Positions 16,336 through 23,908 of a DNA stretch of 44,896 nt are shown here, piece after piece. The first letter of the stretch is position 1. Every line of letters starts with the position of its first letter. Source of the stretch: Planctomycetia bacterium (GTDB lineage: Bacteria > Planctomycetota > Planctomycetia > Gemmatales > HRBIN36); NCBI GenBank assembly GCA_016795155.1, contig JAEUIE010000024.1, positions 1-44,896 of the forward strand, read 5' to 3'. Both the position numbers and the translations under genes were made by a program. The notes under the pieces were generated by a model. That model was not told the origin of the DNA. It searched no databases and was given only the letters and a program-made list of their open reading frames with translations.

Positions 16336-16698
16336 CTACACCAAGTGCAGTTCCGTAGGCAATGACCTTCCGGCATGGTTGTGCCGGTCATCAAACTGGT
16401 CGATCCGCACCGCGCCCTTGGGGAACCGGGCGATCACGTCCAGTTCGCCACCCAGAGCTGAGACGATCTTCCTCAGCGTGGAAATCTGCATGTCGGACTG
16501 GCTTTCCAGCTTGGAAAGGCTTGGTTGCTTGATACCCAGGGCGGCTGCAACCTCCCGCTGGCTCTTGCCGGCCAGTTTCCTGACCTCGCCAAGAAGTAGT
16601 TCGCCGAGTAGTTCCCGTGTGCGTAACGCTGCCCGCATGCGTACTCGCTTGCTTGTCATCCGTTTCACTAATCCGTCATAAGACTTGGACATGTCCAA
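16336..16698 (-). CDS. XRE-family HTH regulator, antitoxin-like
   Basis: This 120-residue protein has a Cro/C1-type helix-turn-helix at about residues 38-66 (GKSQREVAAALGIKQPSLSK). A short domain follows, QISTLRKIVSALGGELDVIA, then RFPKGAV. This layout matches HigA-like antitoxins encoded next to RelE/HigB toxins, where the toxin gene normally comes first. No toxin gene is found on the upstream side (next is the cytochrome-WD40 gene) and none is evident downstream, so it is an orphan. An in-frame ATG at 16692 is an alternative start. Two palindromes at 16736-16776 upstream suggest autoregulation. Confidence 0.8.
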   Translation of the reverse strand: MDMSKSYDGLVKRMTSKRVRMRAALRTRELLGELLLGEVRKLAGKSQREVAAALGIKQPSLSKLESQSDMQISTLRKIVSALGGELDVIARFPKGAVRIDQFDDRHNHAGRSLPTELHLV

Positions 16699-16735
16699 AC
16701 TTCAAGGTTGTTGCAACTTGCCACATTCTGAAATA

Positions 16736-16776
16736 ATAGCCTTATGGCTATGTTTTGGCAATAGCTTTAAGGCTAT
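16736..16776 (-). promoter_or_regulatory. Two operator-like palindromes upstream of the XRE regulator
   Basis: ATAGCCTTATGGCTAT at 16736-16751 (6-bp perfect arms) and ATAGCTTTAAGGCTAT at 16761-16776 (5-bp perfect arms) are near-identical palindromes with centres 25 bp apart. They end 38 bp before the regulator start codon. Paired sites of this type are what a dimeric HTH antitoxin binds to repress its own promoter. The second site lies next to the stop codon of the upstream cytochrome-WD40 gene (16778). Confidence 0.6.
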
Positions 16777-16777
16777 A

Positions 16778-18310
16778 TCACTTCGCCAGCGTCTTCAACA
16801 ACGTTCCATTCTGGCCATTGTAAATGCGTACGATGCCTTCTTCGCCGCCGGCGGCTACCAGGCTGCCATCGGCACTGGCGGCAACGGCTTGCAGAAAATC
16901 GTTGGCTCCGGCATAGTTGCGCACATTGCCGCCGTTGTCGATGTTCCATTGCCGCAGGCCCGCATCGCCACAGGCGCTGATGACCATCGGTGCGGTTTTC
17001 AGAACCGAAAGTCGGCTGATCTGCTTGGCATGTCCGCCGATGGTGCGAATCTGTTCGCCTTTGCCAAAGTCCCAGACCTTGAGCACGTTATCTGCACCGG
17101 CTGAAACGAGAACGTTGCCATCAGCACGCCAGGCGACATCGAGCACATGATGCGTGTGGCCTTCAAAACTGCGGAGTTGCTTGCCTGGCGAAACCAATGA
17201 CAGATCAATCGACTTCAGATAGTGCAGAGTTTCAAAGTCAGCACTGGCAGCAGCGGCGGGTGATGTCCAGGGGGTGAGCATGGAGGCAACTGCAGCGGTG
17301 GCATGGGCTACCGATTCAGGACGTAGCACTGGTTGCACTGCCCAGACTTTGACGAACTTGTCGGCACCTGCACTCGCCAGCATCTTACCATCCGGACTAT
17401 AACGGATGCCAAAGACGGTATCGCTGTGCGGCGTGGTCAGCGTGAGTGCTAGTGTGCCTTTCTGCAGATCGAAAATAATCACTTCGCCATCAGCAGTGGG
17501 TGCGCCGCCTGCGGTTGCAAGATACTTGCCGTCGGGGGAAAGATCGAGTGCAACCACGCGATCTGAAAAGCCTGTCAGCTTGCGAAGAACGGCACCTGTT
17601 TTGGTGTTCCACTCGACGACTTCCTTGTAGCCACCACTGTAGAGCTTTTCGCCATCGGCGCTGAACACCAATGCCTGTACCAAGTCCATTTGCGATTGTT
17701 TCACTGGCTGGTTCTTTTCATCTTTGAGTGCAGGGTCGATCAACTGTTTGAGAATGTCGCCTTTATCAACGTTGTAAAGCGTAATAGATGGGCCACGGCC
17801 AACCGCGAGAGTTTTCTTATCTGAAGTGAGTGCCATCGCAACGACGGGTTTAACGCGCTCTGCCATCTTCAGGAGTTTGATGCTTGCGGCTGGTTTTGTT
17901 GAAATTGCACCACTGCCCTTGGCCCCTTGCTGAATCCAGGCTTTAAGCAAAGCCAGTTCCTGAGGTGTCAGTGGCTCTTCATCGACTGGCGGCATGACCG
18001 GTTTCTGGGTGTGGCCTGAGAGCTTGATCAGCATGCTTTCTTCAGGTTTACCTGCGATGAAAACCGGGCCGTTCTTGCCACCCTTCTGCATGGCTTCGTA
18101 ACTGCTGAGGTCGAGCCGGCCTTTCTTGTTGGCACCGCTGTGGCAGGTGGTGCATTTGTTGTCGAGAATCGGCTCGACATGTGTAGCGTAATCGATAGCT
18201 CCACCCTGGTAAGAGACAACTGCAATCGGTTTGAGTTTGACATCCTGTTTGTCTTGTGCCTGAATGAGTGAACAGGATATGCAAAGAAGGAACAGCACAA
18301 GCCAGCGCAT
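16778..18310 (-). CDS. Planctomycete cytochrome domain fused to WD40 repeats
   Basis: This is 510 residues from the ATG at 18310, where a signal peptide begins (MRWLVLFLLCISCSLIQAQ). The extension to 18418 is rejected. A c-type cytochrome domain has the heme motif CTTCHS (C53, C56, H57) and the tail MPPVDEEPLTPQELALLKAW, as in PSCyt1 modules. WD40 repeats of a beta-propeller then follow to the end, for example VVALDLSPDGKYLATAGG, VFGIRYSPDGKMLASAGADK, VLDVAWRADGNVLVSAGADN and VAASADGSLVAAGGEEG. It is an exported protein; the propeller probably binds a partner or substrate. No physiological role is established for this family. Confidence 0.88.
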   Translation of the reverse strand: MRWLVLFLLCISCSLIQAQDKQDVKLKPIAVVSYQGGAIDYATHVEPILDNKCTTCHSGANKKGRLDLSSYEAMQKGGKNGPVFIAGKPEESMLIKLSGHTQKPVMPPVDEEPLTPQELALLKAWIQQGAKGSGAISTKPAASIKLLKMAERVKPVVAMALTSDKKTLAVGRGPSITLYNVDKGDILKQLIDPALKDEKNQPVKQSQMDLVQALVFSADGEKLYSGGYKEVVEWNTKTGAVLRKLTGFSDRVVALDLSPDGKYLATAGGAPTADGEVIIFDLQKGTLALTLTTPHSDTVFGIRYSPDGKMLASAGADKFVKVWAVQPVLRPESVAHATAAVASMLTPWTSPAAAASADFETLHYLKSIDLSLVSPGKQLRSFEGHTHHVLDVAWRADGNVLVSAGADNVLKVWDFGKGEQIRTIGGHAKQISRLSVLKTAPMVISACGDAGLRQWNIDNGGNVRNYAGANDFLQAVAASADGSLVAAGGEEGIVRIYNGQNGTLLKTLAK

Positions 18311-18672
18311 GAGCAACACTCCAACGGCGGGGAAAGCAGGCAGAAAACCGGCAGTAAAACTGGCAGATAACTTTAATATATCAGCATTTTCCGCAAGTGA
18401 TAGTGCCAGTCGCAACAAGTGCCATTTGAACTTGAATCAATCTGATGGAAACAAACGGTTTCTCTGGAAGTTTAGGCAAAACATTCGGATCGTAACGATG
18501 ATTCCGACTTGGGGAGGTAAGGAAAGCTTGCGCTTTCTATCAATCACTCCACCTTTTCCTGTCAGCTAGACGATATGGATTGCGAGGCTCTTGACATCTG
18601 TACGGTCAAGTAGCGCTGCTGCGCAACCGTTCGACGTTGGTTGCTTTGCAGGGAAAAAAGAGGGGTTTCACC
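18311..18672. other. Divergent intergenic region, cytochrome-WD40 / barrel protein
   Basis: This 362-bp spacer lies between two divergent start codons. Short frames inside it lack gene-like features. A 6-bp inverted repeat (CTTGAC at 18590-18595, GTCAAG at 18605-18610) lies about 65 bp before the barrel-protein start. The rest shows nothing recognisable. Confidence 0.45.
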
Positions 18673-20088
18673 ATGTCATCACGCTGGTTACACCTGGGCT
18701 TGCTGGTGGTTGTTGTCATACCTGGACAATGGGTCCTGGCACAATCGCCTCGAAGTGATCGCGACAGCGGTTTGCTTCCGCCGGTGGTGCAGGTGGTGGC
18801 ACGTGAGCCAATGGACGAAGTAGAAGTCGTGGTGGAACTCATCAAGGAGATGCCCCGTACGCGCGAAGAGCAGAAGCCCAAACAGGAACTGCCTGAGAAC
18901 TTCAAGGTCATCAAGGTGAAACGCGATAAGACTGATGAGCCAACCAGCATTGTCAGTCACGAGACCACCAAAACGGAAGTCAGCAAGACAGTCGAAAAGA
19001 AACCCGTCGTAACCAAAGTGCCCGTGGAAGCCAAGTCCAAGGAAGAACCGCTGCATTTTGTTCCTATCGAGAAGCAGAAAGCGGTCAATACTACACCCAC
19101 AGTTGCGATGGAACCGCAGCCCCGCCTGGTCAAGGTGCCAGTGAGGGAACATGCAAGCTATGAAATGACTCTGCCAGATCTGGCGGTTCCCGAACCCTGG
19201 TCGCCACAGGTGGCATTGCAGAACGGTGAGATTTGTACATCGTGCGTTCCGACCCTGGCAGATTCGAATATCGGTTGGATTGATTCAGCTATACCTGGAA
19301 CTAATGTGCGTTTGCGATTTGATGGACGCTGGCGCAATCGCTATCCCGATCGTGCTGAATTCTTCACCGCCCGCAGTAAGCAGTATTTCGATGGCACTAA
19401 CATTGATGGCCGTGGCTTTGAAGTGCCCGAAAGCAACATTGATATGATTGAAGCTGTGCCATATGTGGAATGGGCATTCAGCCAACGGGCGAGCGTATTC
19501 TTTGAAATGCCACTCCGCTACATGGATCCGCAGGAAAACCCCGCTGCATTCGGTGGTGGCGACTTCAACTTCGGTTTCAAGTTCGCATACTTCTTCATGC
19601 CTGAACAAGTACAGACGTTCCAGTTGCGATTGATCATGCCCACTGGCGCCGAAGGCCGGGGATTAGGAACGGGACATGCCGTGATTGAACCGAGCTTCCT
19701 GATGTGGCAACGACTGAGCGAGAAGTTTGTTCTGGAATCAGAATTCCGCAACTGGATTCCCGTGGGTGGCACCAATTACTCAGGCTACACGCTGCGATAT
19801 GCTTTGGGGTTGAGCTACGACTGGTACCAGGGTGACAACTGGTCGATCAAGCCAGTGACCGAGTTGATCGGTTGGTCCGTGCTACGAGGTTATCAGTCCG
19901 ACTTCATTGACAGTCTGCCGACCTTCCAGACAACGGGATCAGCACAGGGAACCATCATCGAATGGGCCTGGGGTGTGCGTGGGACAGCATATGCTAACTG
20001 TGACTGGTACTTGGGCTACTCTTTCAACGTGACCGACAAGAGCTGGTTCGAAGACAATATCCGGCTTGAGATGCGCTGGAGATTTTAG
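18673..20088 (+). CDS. Predicted outer-membrane beta-barrel protein
   Basis: This is 471 residues from the ATG at 18673, at the start of a signal peptide (WLHLGLLVVVVIPGQWVLAQ). Residues ~30-150 form a charged, Pro/Lys/Glu-rich linker that could span the periplasm. The remaining ~300 residues alternate polar and hydrophobic residues with many aromatic girdle residues (FFEMPLRYMD, FNFGFKFAYFFMP, YALGLSYDWYQGDNWSIKPV) and end with a C-terminal aromatic strand (IRLEMRWRF), as in outer-membrane barrels. The terminal Phe fits recognition by the BAM machinery. The family resembles uncharacterised planctomycete transporter-like barrels; the substrate is unknown. Confidence 0.7.
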   Translation: MSSRWLHLGLLVVVVIPGQWVLAQSPRSDRDSGLLPPVVQVVAREPMDEVEVVVELIKEMPRTREEQKPKQELPENFKVIKVKRDKTDEPTSIVSHETTKTEVSKTVEKKPVVTKVPVEAKSKEEPLHFVPIEKQKAVNTTPTVAMEPQPRLVKVPVREHASYEMTLPDLAVPEPWSPQVALQNGEICTSCVPTLADSNIGWIDSAIPGTNVRLRFDGRWRNRYPDRAEFFTARSKQYFDGTNIDGRGFEVPESNIDMIEAVPYVEWAFSQRASVFFEMPLRYMDPQENPAAFGGGDFNFGFKFAYFFMPEQVQTFQLRLIMPTGAEGRGLGTGHAVIEPSFLMWQRLSEKFVLESEFRNWIPVGGTNYSGYTLRYALGLSYDWYQGDNWSIKPVTELIGWSVLRGYQSDFIDSLPTFQTTGSAQGTIIEWAWGVRGTAYANCDWYLGYSFNVTDKSWFEDNIRLEMRWRF

Positions 20089-20111
20089 TCAATACTCAGT
20101 TAATAGGGGTG

Positions 20112-20161
20112 GTGGCACCGACATTCTTGTCGGTGCGCACAGACAGGAATGTCTGTGCCAC
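20112..20161. repeat. 50-bp near-perfect composite palindrome
   Basis: GTGGCAC at 20112-20118 pairs with GTGCCAC at 20155-20161. Inside lie two mini-hairpins (CACCGACA/TGTCGGTG and CACAGACA/TGTCTGTG) that are near copies of each other in inverted orientation. The whole can fold as one long stem or as a cruciform pair. It lies between convergent genes and could terminate both, but its structure looks like a mobile REP-like or MITE-like repeat. Confidence 0.6.
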
Positions 20162-20173
20162 ACGATACAGTGA

Positions 20174-21169
20174 TCAGGTAACTTTCAAAATCACCTTACC
20201 TACATGGCTGCCTGATTCGAGTCGGGCATGAGCTTGCGAAGCCTGGTCCAGCGGGTAACAGGTATCGATTACCGGTCGTATTTTTCCTGCCTTCACCCAC
20301 GGCCAGACGTGTTGCCTGACCTGTTCCACCAGGCGGGATTTCTCTGCAATGGATCGAGGCCGTAGCAGTGAGCCGGTAATTGTTAATTGCTTCCGCATCA
20401 TCATGCCGATGTCGAGTTCTCCATTGGCTCCGCCGCGGGTTGCAATCGTGACCAGTCTTCCCTGATAAGTGAGTGCGGCAAGGTTGCGTGATAGATAGCT
20501 GCCACCGACAATGTCGAGAATGACGTTCACACCCTTGTTAGTGGTGAACTCCATCAGTTTTTCCACGAAGTCTTCTGTCTGGTAATTGATGACGTGCGAT
20601 GCTCCCAATGACAGACACATACCACGCTTGTCATTTTTTCCTACGGTGCAATATACGGTGCAGCCATGCGTTTTCGCCATCTGGATTGCCGTGGTGCCGA
20701 TGCCGCTGGCTCCGCCGTGAATGAGGATTGATTCGCCGAGCTGCAGTCTGGCCAGTTCAAAAACATTGCTCCAGACCGTGCAGCAAGTTTCAGGGAGGGC
20801 TGCAGCCTGTTCGGGTGTTGCAGGCTGCATGGCTATCTCAGGCCAAGGTAAACACTGTCCCACGGGCACAGCTACATACTCAGCGTAGCCACCGCCACTT
20901 AATAACGCCGCTACCTTGTCGCCTCGTTTCCAGGATGTGACATCACCCGCAATAGCTTCAATGATGCCTGCCACTTCAAGCCCCGGTATTTCTGCCGAGA
21001 CACCAGGAGGCACAGGATATTTGCCTTTGCGTTGCAGCAGATCGGCCCCGTTGACTCCGGCAGCCTGCACCTTAATCAGCACTTCACCCGGTTGGAGTTC
21101 AGGCACCGGTCGTGGTTCGATCTTCAGCACATGTACATCACCCGGTTGAGTGATGATACAGGCTTTCAT
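20174..21169 (-). CDS. NAD(P)H:quinone oxidoreductase, zinc-independent MDR family (PIG3-like)
   Basis: This is 331 residues from the ATG at 21169 (MKACIITQPGDVHVLKIEPR). ATGs at 21184 and 21202 are possible but less typical. The medium-chain dehydrogenase fold shows AAGVNGADLLQRKGKYPVPP and GLEVAG in the catalytic domain, and a nucleotide-binding ILIHGGASGIGTTAIQMAKT motif. The sequence N-G-A-D-L-x-Q-R-x-G-x-Y-P-x-P is characteristic of the TP53I3/PIG3 subgroup, which reduces quinones with NADPH. No structural-zinc cysteine cluster is visible. It is convergent with the barrel gene and divergent from the DUF2617-like gene. Confidence 0.87.
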   Translation of the reverse strand: MKACIITQPGDVHVLKIEPRPVPELQPGEVLIKVQAAGVNGADLLQRKGKYPVPPGVSAEIPGLEVAGIIEAIAGDVTSWKRGDKVAALLSGGGYAEYVAVPVGQCLPWPEIAMQPATPEQAAALPETCCTVWSNVFELARLQLGESILIHGGASGIGTTAIQMAKTHGCTVYCTVGKNDKRGMCLSLGASHVINYQTEDFVEKLMEFTTNKGVNVILDIVGGSYLSRNLAALTYQGRLVTIATRGGANGELDIGMMMRKQLTITGSLLRPRSIAEKSRLVEQVRQHVWPWVKAGKIRPVIDTCYPLDQASQAHARLESGSHVGKVILKVT

Positions 21170-21319
21170 GGTAGTTGGGGGCATGATGCGGATTTCTGTC
21201 AAGAGGAGGACAATAATATTCTATCATTGCTCTTGCGAGAGTAATGGGTGTTTGGTACGCCAACGCCCGCATGGCAGAAGACGGTTTCATCCTGCTGCGT
21301 GCACAACTATAATGACGAC

Positions 21320-21886
21320 ATGCAAACGAAGCGTCCGTTAGTGAAAGAACTGGTGTTTCAGGCATACACCCGGCCACTGCATCCGGAGTTGTTTGAAATT
21401 CGTGCGCGCGAACGGGTACAGAAACTGGGCCACGATGTGACAGCACAGTTGACTGCAACGGGTCATGTGGTGATCTGGAAATCACAAGGCCGTTACCTGA
21501 CGGAAGTGTTGACCGCTTCAGATATTTTACTTCCAGCCCGTCGCTTACTTGAATATCGCGTGCTCTCTGGTTACGGGCCTGTCTACATGGAAGTGCCAGC
21601 GCGAGGCAACCAGCCTGGCTATCATTATCATGCCTGCTTTCAAAGCGAGGAGTTAGCCTGGCCCGATTTCTGCCGTGCTCACGATGAGATTGAATCGGAT
21701 GCAAGAAAGCGTGGCATGCTGGTGCGCTTGCCGGTGAAACGTGAACGATCCTATCCGCCGTTGGGATTCCTGGTTTTAGAAGGGCACCCAGAGTGCCTGC
21801 TTATCCATGCTTTCCACACTTTTCCAGATGAACGAAAAATCGTGAAATCACAATCGTTGATAGAATTCCAGAAGTCTGGTGAGTAA
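21320..21886 (+). CDS. DUF2617-like protein of unknown function
   Basis: This is 188 residues from the ATG at 21320 (MQTKRPLVKELVFQAYTRPL). The upstream extension to 21248 is not convincing. The protein is soluble and mixed alpha/beta, with YTRPLHPELFEIRARERVQK, ILLPARRLLEYRVLSGYGPV and EVPARGNQPGYHYHACFQSE as recognisable blocks. This agrees with the DUF2617 family found in planctomycetes and actinobacteria (recognition from memory). It lies 107 bp upstream of the signalling cluster on the same strand and could be co-transcribed, but a promoter in the gap cannot be excluded. Confidence 0.65.
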   Translation: MQTKRPLVKELVFQAYTRPLHPELFEIRARERVQKLGHDVTAQLTATGHVVIWKSQGRYLTEVLTASDILLPARRLLEYRVLSGYGPVYMEVPARGNQPGYHYHACFQSEELAWPDFCRAHDEIESDARKRGMLVRLPVKRERSYPPLGFLVLEGHPECLLIHAFHTFPDERKIVKSQSLIEFQKSGE

Positions 21887-21993
21887 ATGGTGAAGCAACC
21901 ATGAGTCTGTTCGATTATTTGATTCCCACCCCTTGACAGAGTCTGTTAGAATATTGACACTGAAATCTTTAGGTCTACTGTCAGGAACGGTGC

Positions 21994-23691
21994 ATGGTTC
22001 CCCTGTTTTGTCCGCGCTGTCAGCGGGCGAATCCTCCGGAAGCGTTGTTCTGCCATTTCGATGGCACGGGGCTTCGCACCGGAACCGATAGCAAGCAGGC
22101 AACGAACACTGCACTGGGCCGTGAGTTTGTTTTCCCATCTGGAAGACGTTGCCGATCATTCGATGAATTGATCAGTGCCTGTTCACTGGAATGGCCAGCT
22201 GCCCGCAGCATGTTACAGCAGGGTGGAATGCGACAATTTCTGGCCAGCATTGGTCGCATGGATCTGGCACAGCAGGCCGATAAGGCTGCAGCCCATATCG
22301 ATCCTGATCTGGGGCTTGATCAGTTGCTTGCCGCTTTTCCCTCTAAGGACGTTATTCAGCCCAAGCTCGATATTTCTCCTCGCCGACTGCATCTGGGGAC
22401 AGTGCGTGCAGGCGATTCGCGAGACATTCAGTTACAGGTGCTTAATCGAGGCGCAAGATTGCTGCACGGCATGCTGGAAGTGCGTGGCGAAGGATGGCTT
22501 CGTGCCGGTTCGGATGGTGGCGGCCCTCCGAATGGCAAAGTGCCCATCAAAACCGGGCAACAGCAGAACTGTCCACTGCATATTGAAACTCGCGGGTTGC
22601 CAGCCGGGCAGCAATATGCAGCAACCCTTGCAGTCATGACCAATGGTGGCACTGCAGAAATCCCCGTGACGTTTGATCTGGCATCAATTCCCTTTTCACA
22701 GGGAATACTGGCTGGTTGCGATTCACCAAAAGACCTGGCATCACGCATGAAGGATGCACCCAAGCAGGTTGCCCTCCTCTTGGAAAAAGGCGATGTCGAA
22801 CGCTGGTTTACCCAGAATGGCTGGCGTTATCCGGTACAGGGGCCGCCTGCACAGGGTGTTGCAGCAGTTCAACAGTTTTTCGAAGGCATGGGGCTATCCA
22901 AACCACCGGTTCTGAAACTGAATACGGATCATCTTGCACTGGAAGCCAGGTCTGGAGCTGTGGTGCAGGCACAGATCAAGCTGGAAACTTCTGCCAAGAA
23001 ATGGGTCTATGCCTTTGCTGAATCGAACGTCTCCTGGATACAGATTCTCACGCCCCTGACCTGTGGCGGACAATCATCAATACTGGATATCGTGGTTCAA
23101 ACCCGCGGGCTGGCTCCGGCAACTACGCACACCGGTACTGTCAATATCGTGGGCAATGGCGGACAACGTCTGCAGGTGAAAGTGACCGTAGCTATCACAG
23201 CAGCGCTGCCGGTGATGCAGAGATTTTTGCAGCCGGTCGTGGCCGGTTTTCTGGCTGGGATGATCGCCAGGCTGTTCTGCATCCTTCCCGATATGGCAGC
23301 ACGGTATGGGACATCGCTGCCCGTAAGCAGCTATGTTCAACGATTCACGCTTCTAACTTTCTGGATTGTCATTCTGATTTTCTGGTACGGTATCCGTCAG
23401 CAAGGGAAACTGCGTGATTATGTGTCTGCTGCCATCACGGGTGGTTTTGCAGGATTGATCGGCATGAGCACCTTGGCCCAGATGATGCTATTTCTGGATG
23501 AGTTAGCCTCATGGGGTGATTGGCCTGGTTCAGCGGTATTATCGTGGAGCCTGCTGGGTGCCGGTGTCGGGCTACTGATTTCATTGTGCGGACAGCGTGG
23601 CAGAGCCATGATGACCGCAGTCAGTGAGTCTCTGGGCAAACTGGCGGGATGGATCCGCTGGAAACCATTAGCTCATTTTTTGGGAGCTTAG
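21994..23691 (+). CDS. Zinc-ribbon, duplicated helical/beta-sandwich module, four-TM protein
   Basis: This 565-residue protein heads the signalling cluster. It starts with a degenerate zinc ribbon (C6, C9, C20, with D23 in place of the fourth Cys). Two tandem modules follow, each a short helical segment and a beta-sandwich: helical SFDELISACSLEWPAARSML then ISPRRLHLGTVRAGDSRDIQ, and helical DVERWFTQNGWRYP then the sandwich beginning LKLNTDHLALEARSGAVVQA. Four transmembrane helices lie near 415-432, 451-467, 480-502 and 513-533. The beta domains resemble Ig-like/ASPM-type sandwiches. It could be the membrane anchor or a target for the downstream kinase, but no enzyme motif is seen and its function is unknown. 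Confidence 0.75.
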   Translation: MVPLFCPRCQRANPPEALFCHFDGTGLRTGTDSKQATNTALGREFVFPSGRRCRSFDELISACSLEWPAARSMLQQGGMRQFLASIGRMDLAQQADKAAAHIDPDLGLDQLLAAFPSKDVIQPKLDISPRRLHLGTVRAGDSRDIQLQVLNRGARLLHGMLEVRGEGWLRAGSDGGGPPNGKVPIKTGQQQNCPLHIETRGLPAGQQYAATLAVMTNGGTAEIPVTFDLASIPFSQGILAGCDSPKDLASRMKDAPKQVALLLEKGDVERWFTQNGWRYPVQGPPAQGVAAVQQFFEGMGLSKPPVLKLNTDHLALEARSGAVVQAQIKLETSAKKWVYAFAESNVSWIQILTPLTCGGQSSILDIVVQTRGLAPATTHTGTVNIVGNGGQRLQVKVTVAITAALPVMQRFLQPVVAGFLAGMIARLFCILPDMAARYGTSLPVSSYVQRFTLLTFWIVILIFWYGIRQQGKLRDYVSAAITGGFAGLIGMSTLAQMMLFLDELASWGDWPGSAVLSWSLLGAGVGLLISLCGQRGRAMMTAVSESLGKLAGWIRWKPLAHFLGA

Positions 23692-23711
23692 GAGACTGTT
23701 GAATAGCCGTG

Positions 23712-23743
23712 GCAGGGTTATTCGGTATTCCGAATGACCCTGC
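23712..23743 (+). promoter_or_regulatory. Strong stem-loop between cluster genes 1 and 2
   Basis: GCAGGGTTATTCGG (23712-23725) pairs with CCGAATGACCCTGC (23730-23743) with one wobble in 14 and a TATT loop. It lies 20 bases after the stop of the membrane gene and about 165 bases before the VWA start. No T-run follows, so it may be an mRNA-processing or attenuation element rather than a full terminator. The word GCAGGGTCAT recurs at 23769. Confidence 0.5.
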
Positions 23744-23776
23744 TGGATTTGCAAAAAACCGGCAGTTTGCAGGGTC

Positions 23777-23794
23777 ATACATGAGTACATGTAT
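23777..23794 (+). promoter_or_regulatory. Operator-like palindrome upstream of the VWA gene
   Basis: ATACATG (23777-23783) and CATGTAT (23788-23794) form a perfect 7-bp inverted repeat with a 4-base spacer, about 115 bases before the VWA start codon. It is the right size for a dimeric repressor or activator site. No known consensus is recognised. Confidence 0.35.
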
Positions 23795-23908
23795 AACCTT
23801 GCCACATCTGTCGGCTTTTCATCAAACGACATGCACTTTTTTTTAAGCAAGATCAGCAGTGATAGAGCGAATAACGAAACGAGACATTTTCCAAGAAGAG
23901 GAATTGCC

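Noticed and set aside
21930-21993. Two TTGACA words as a possible promoter before the signalling cluster
   Set aside because: Neither word is followed at the right distance by a convincing -10 element, so no promoter is claimed.
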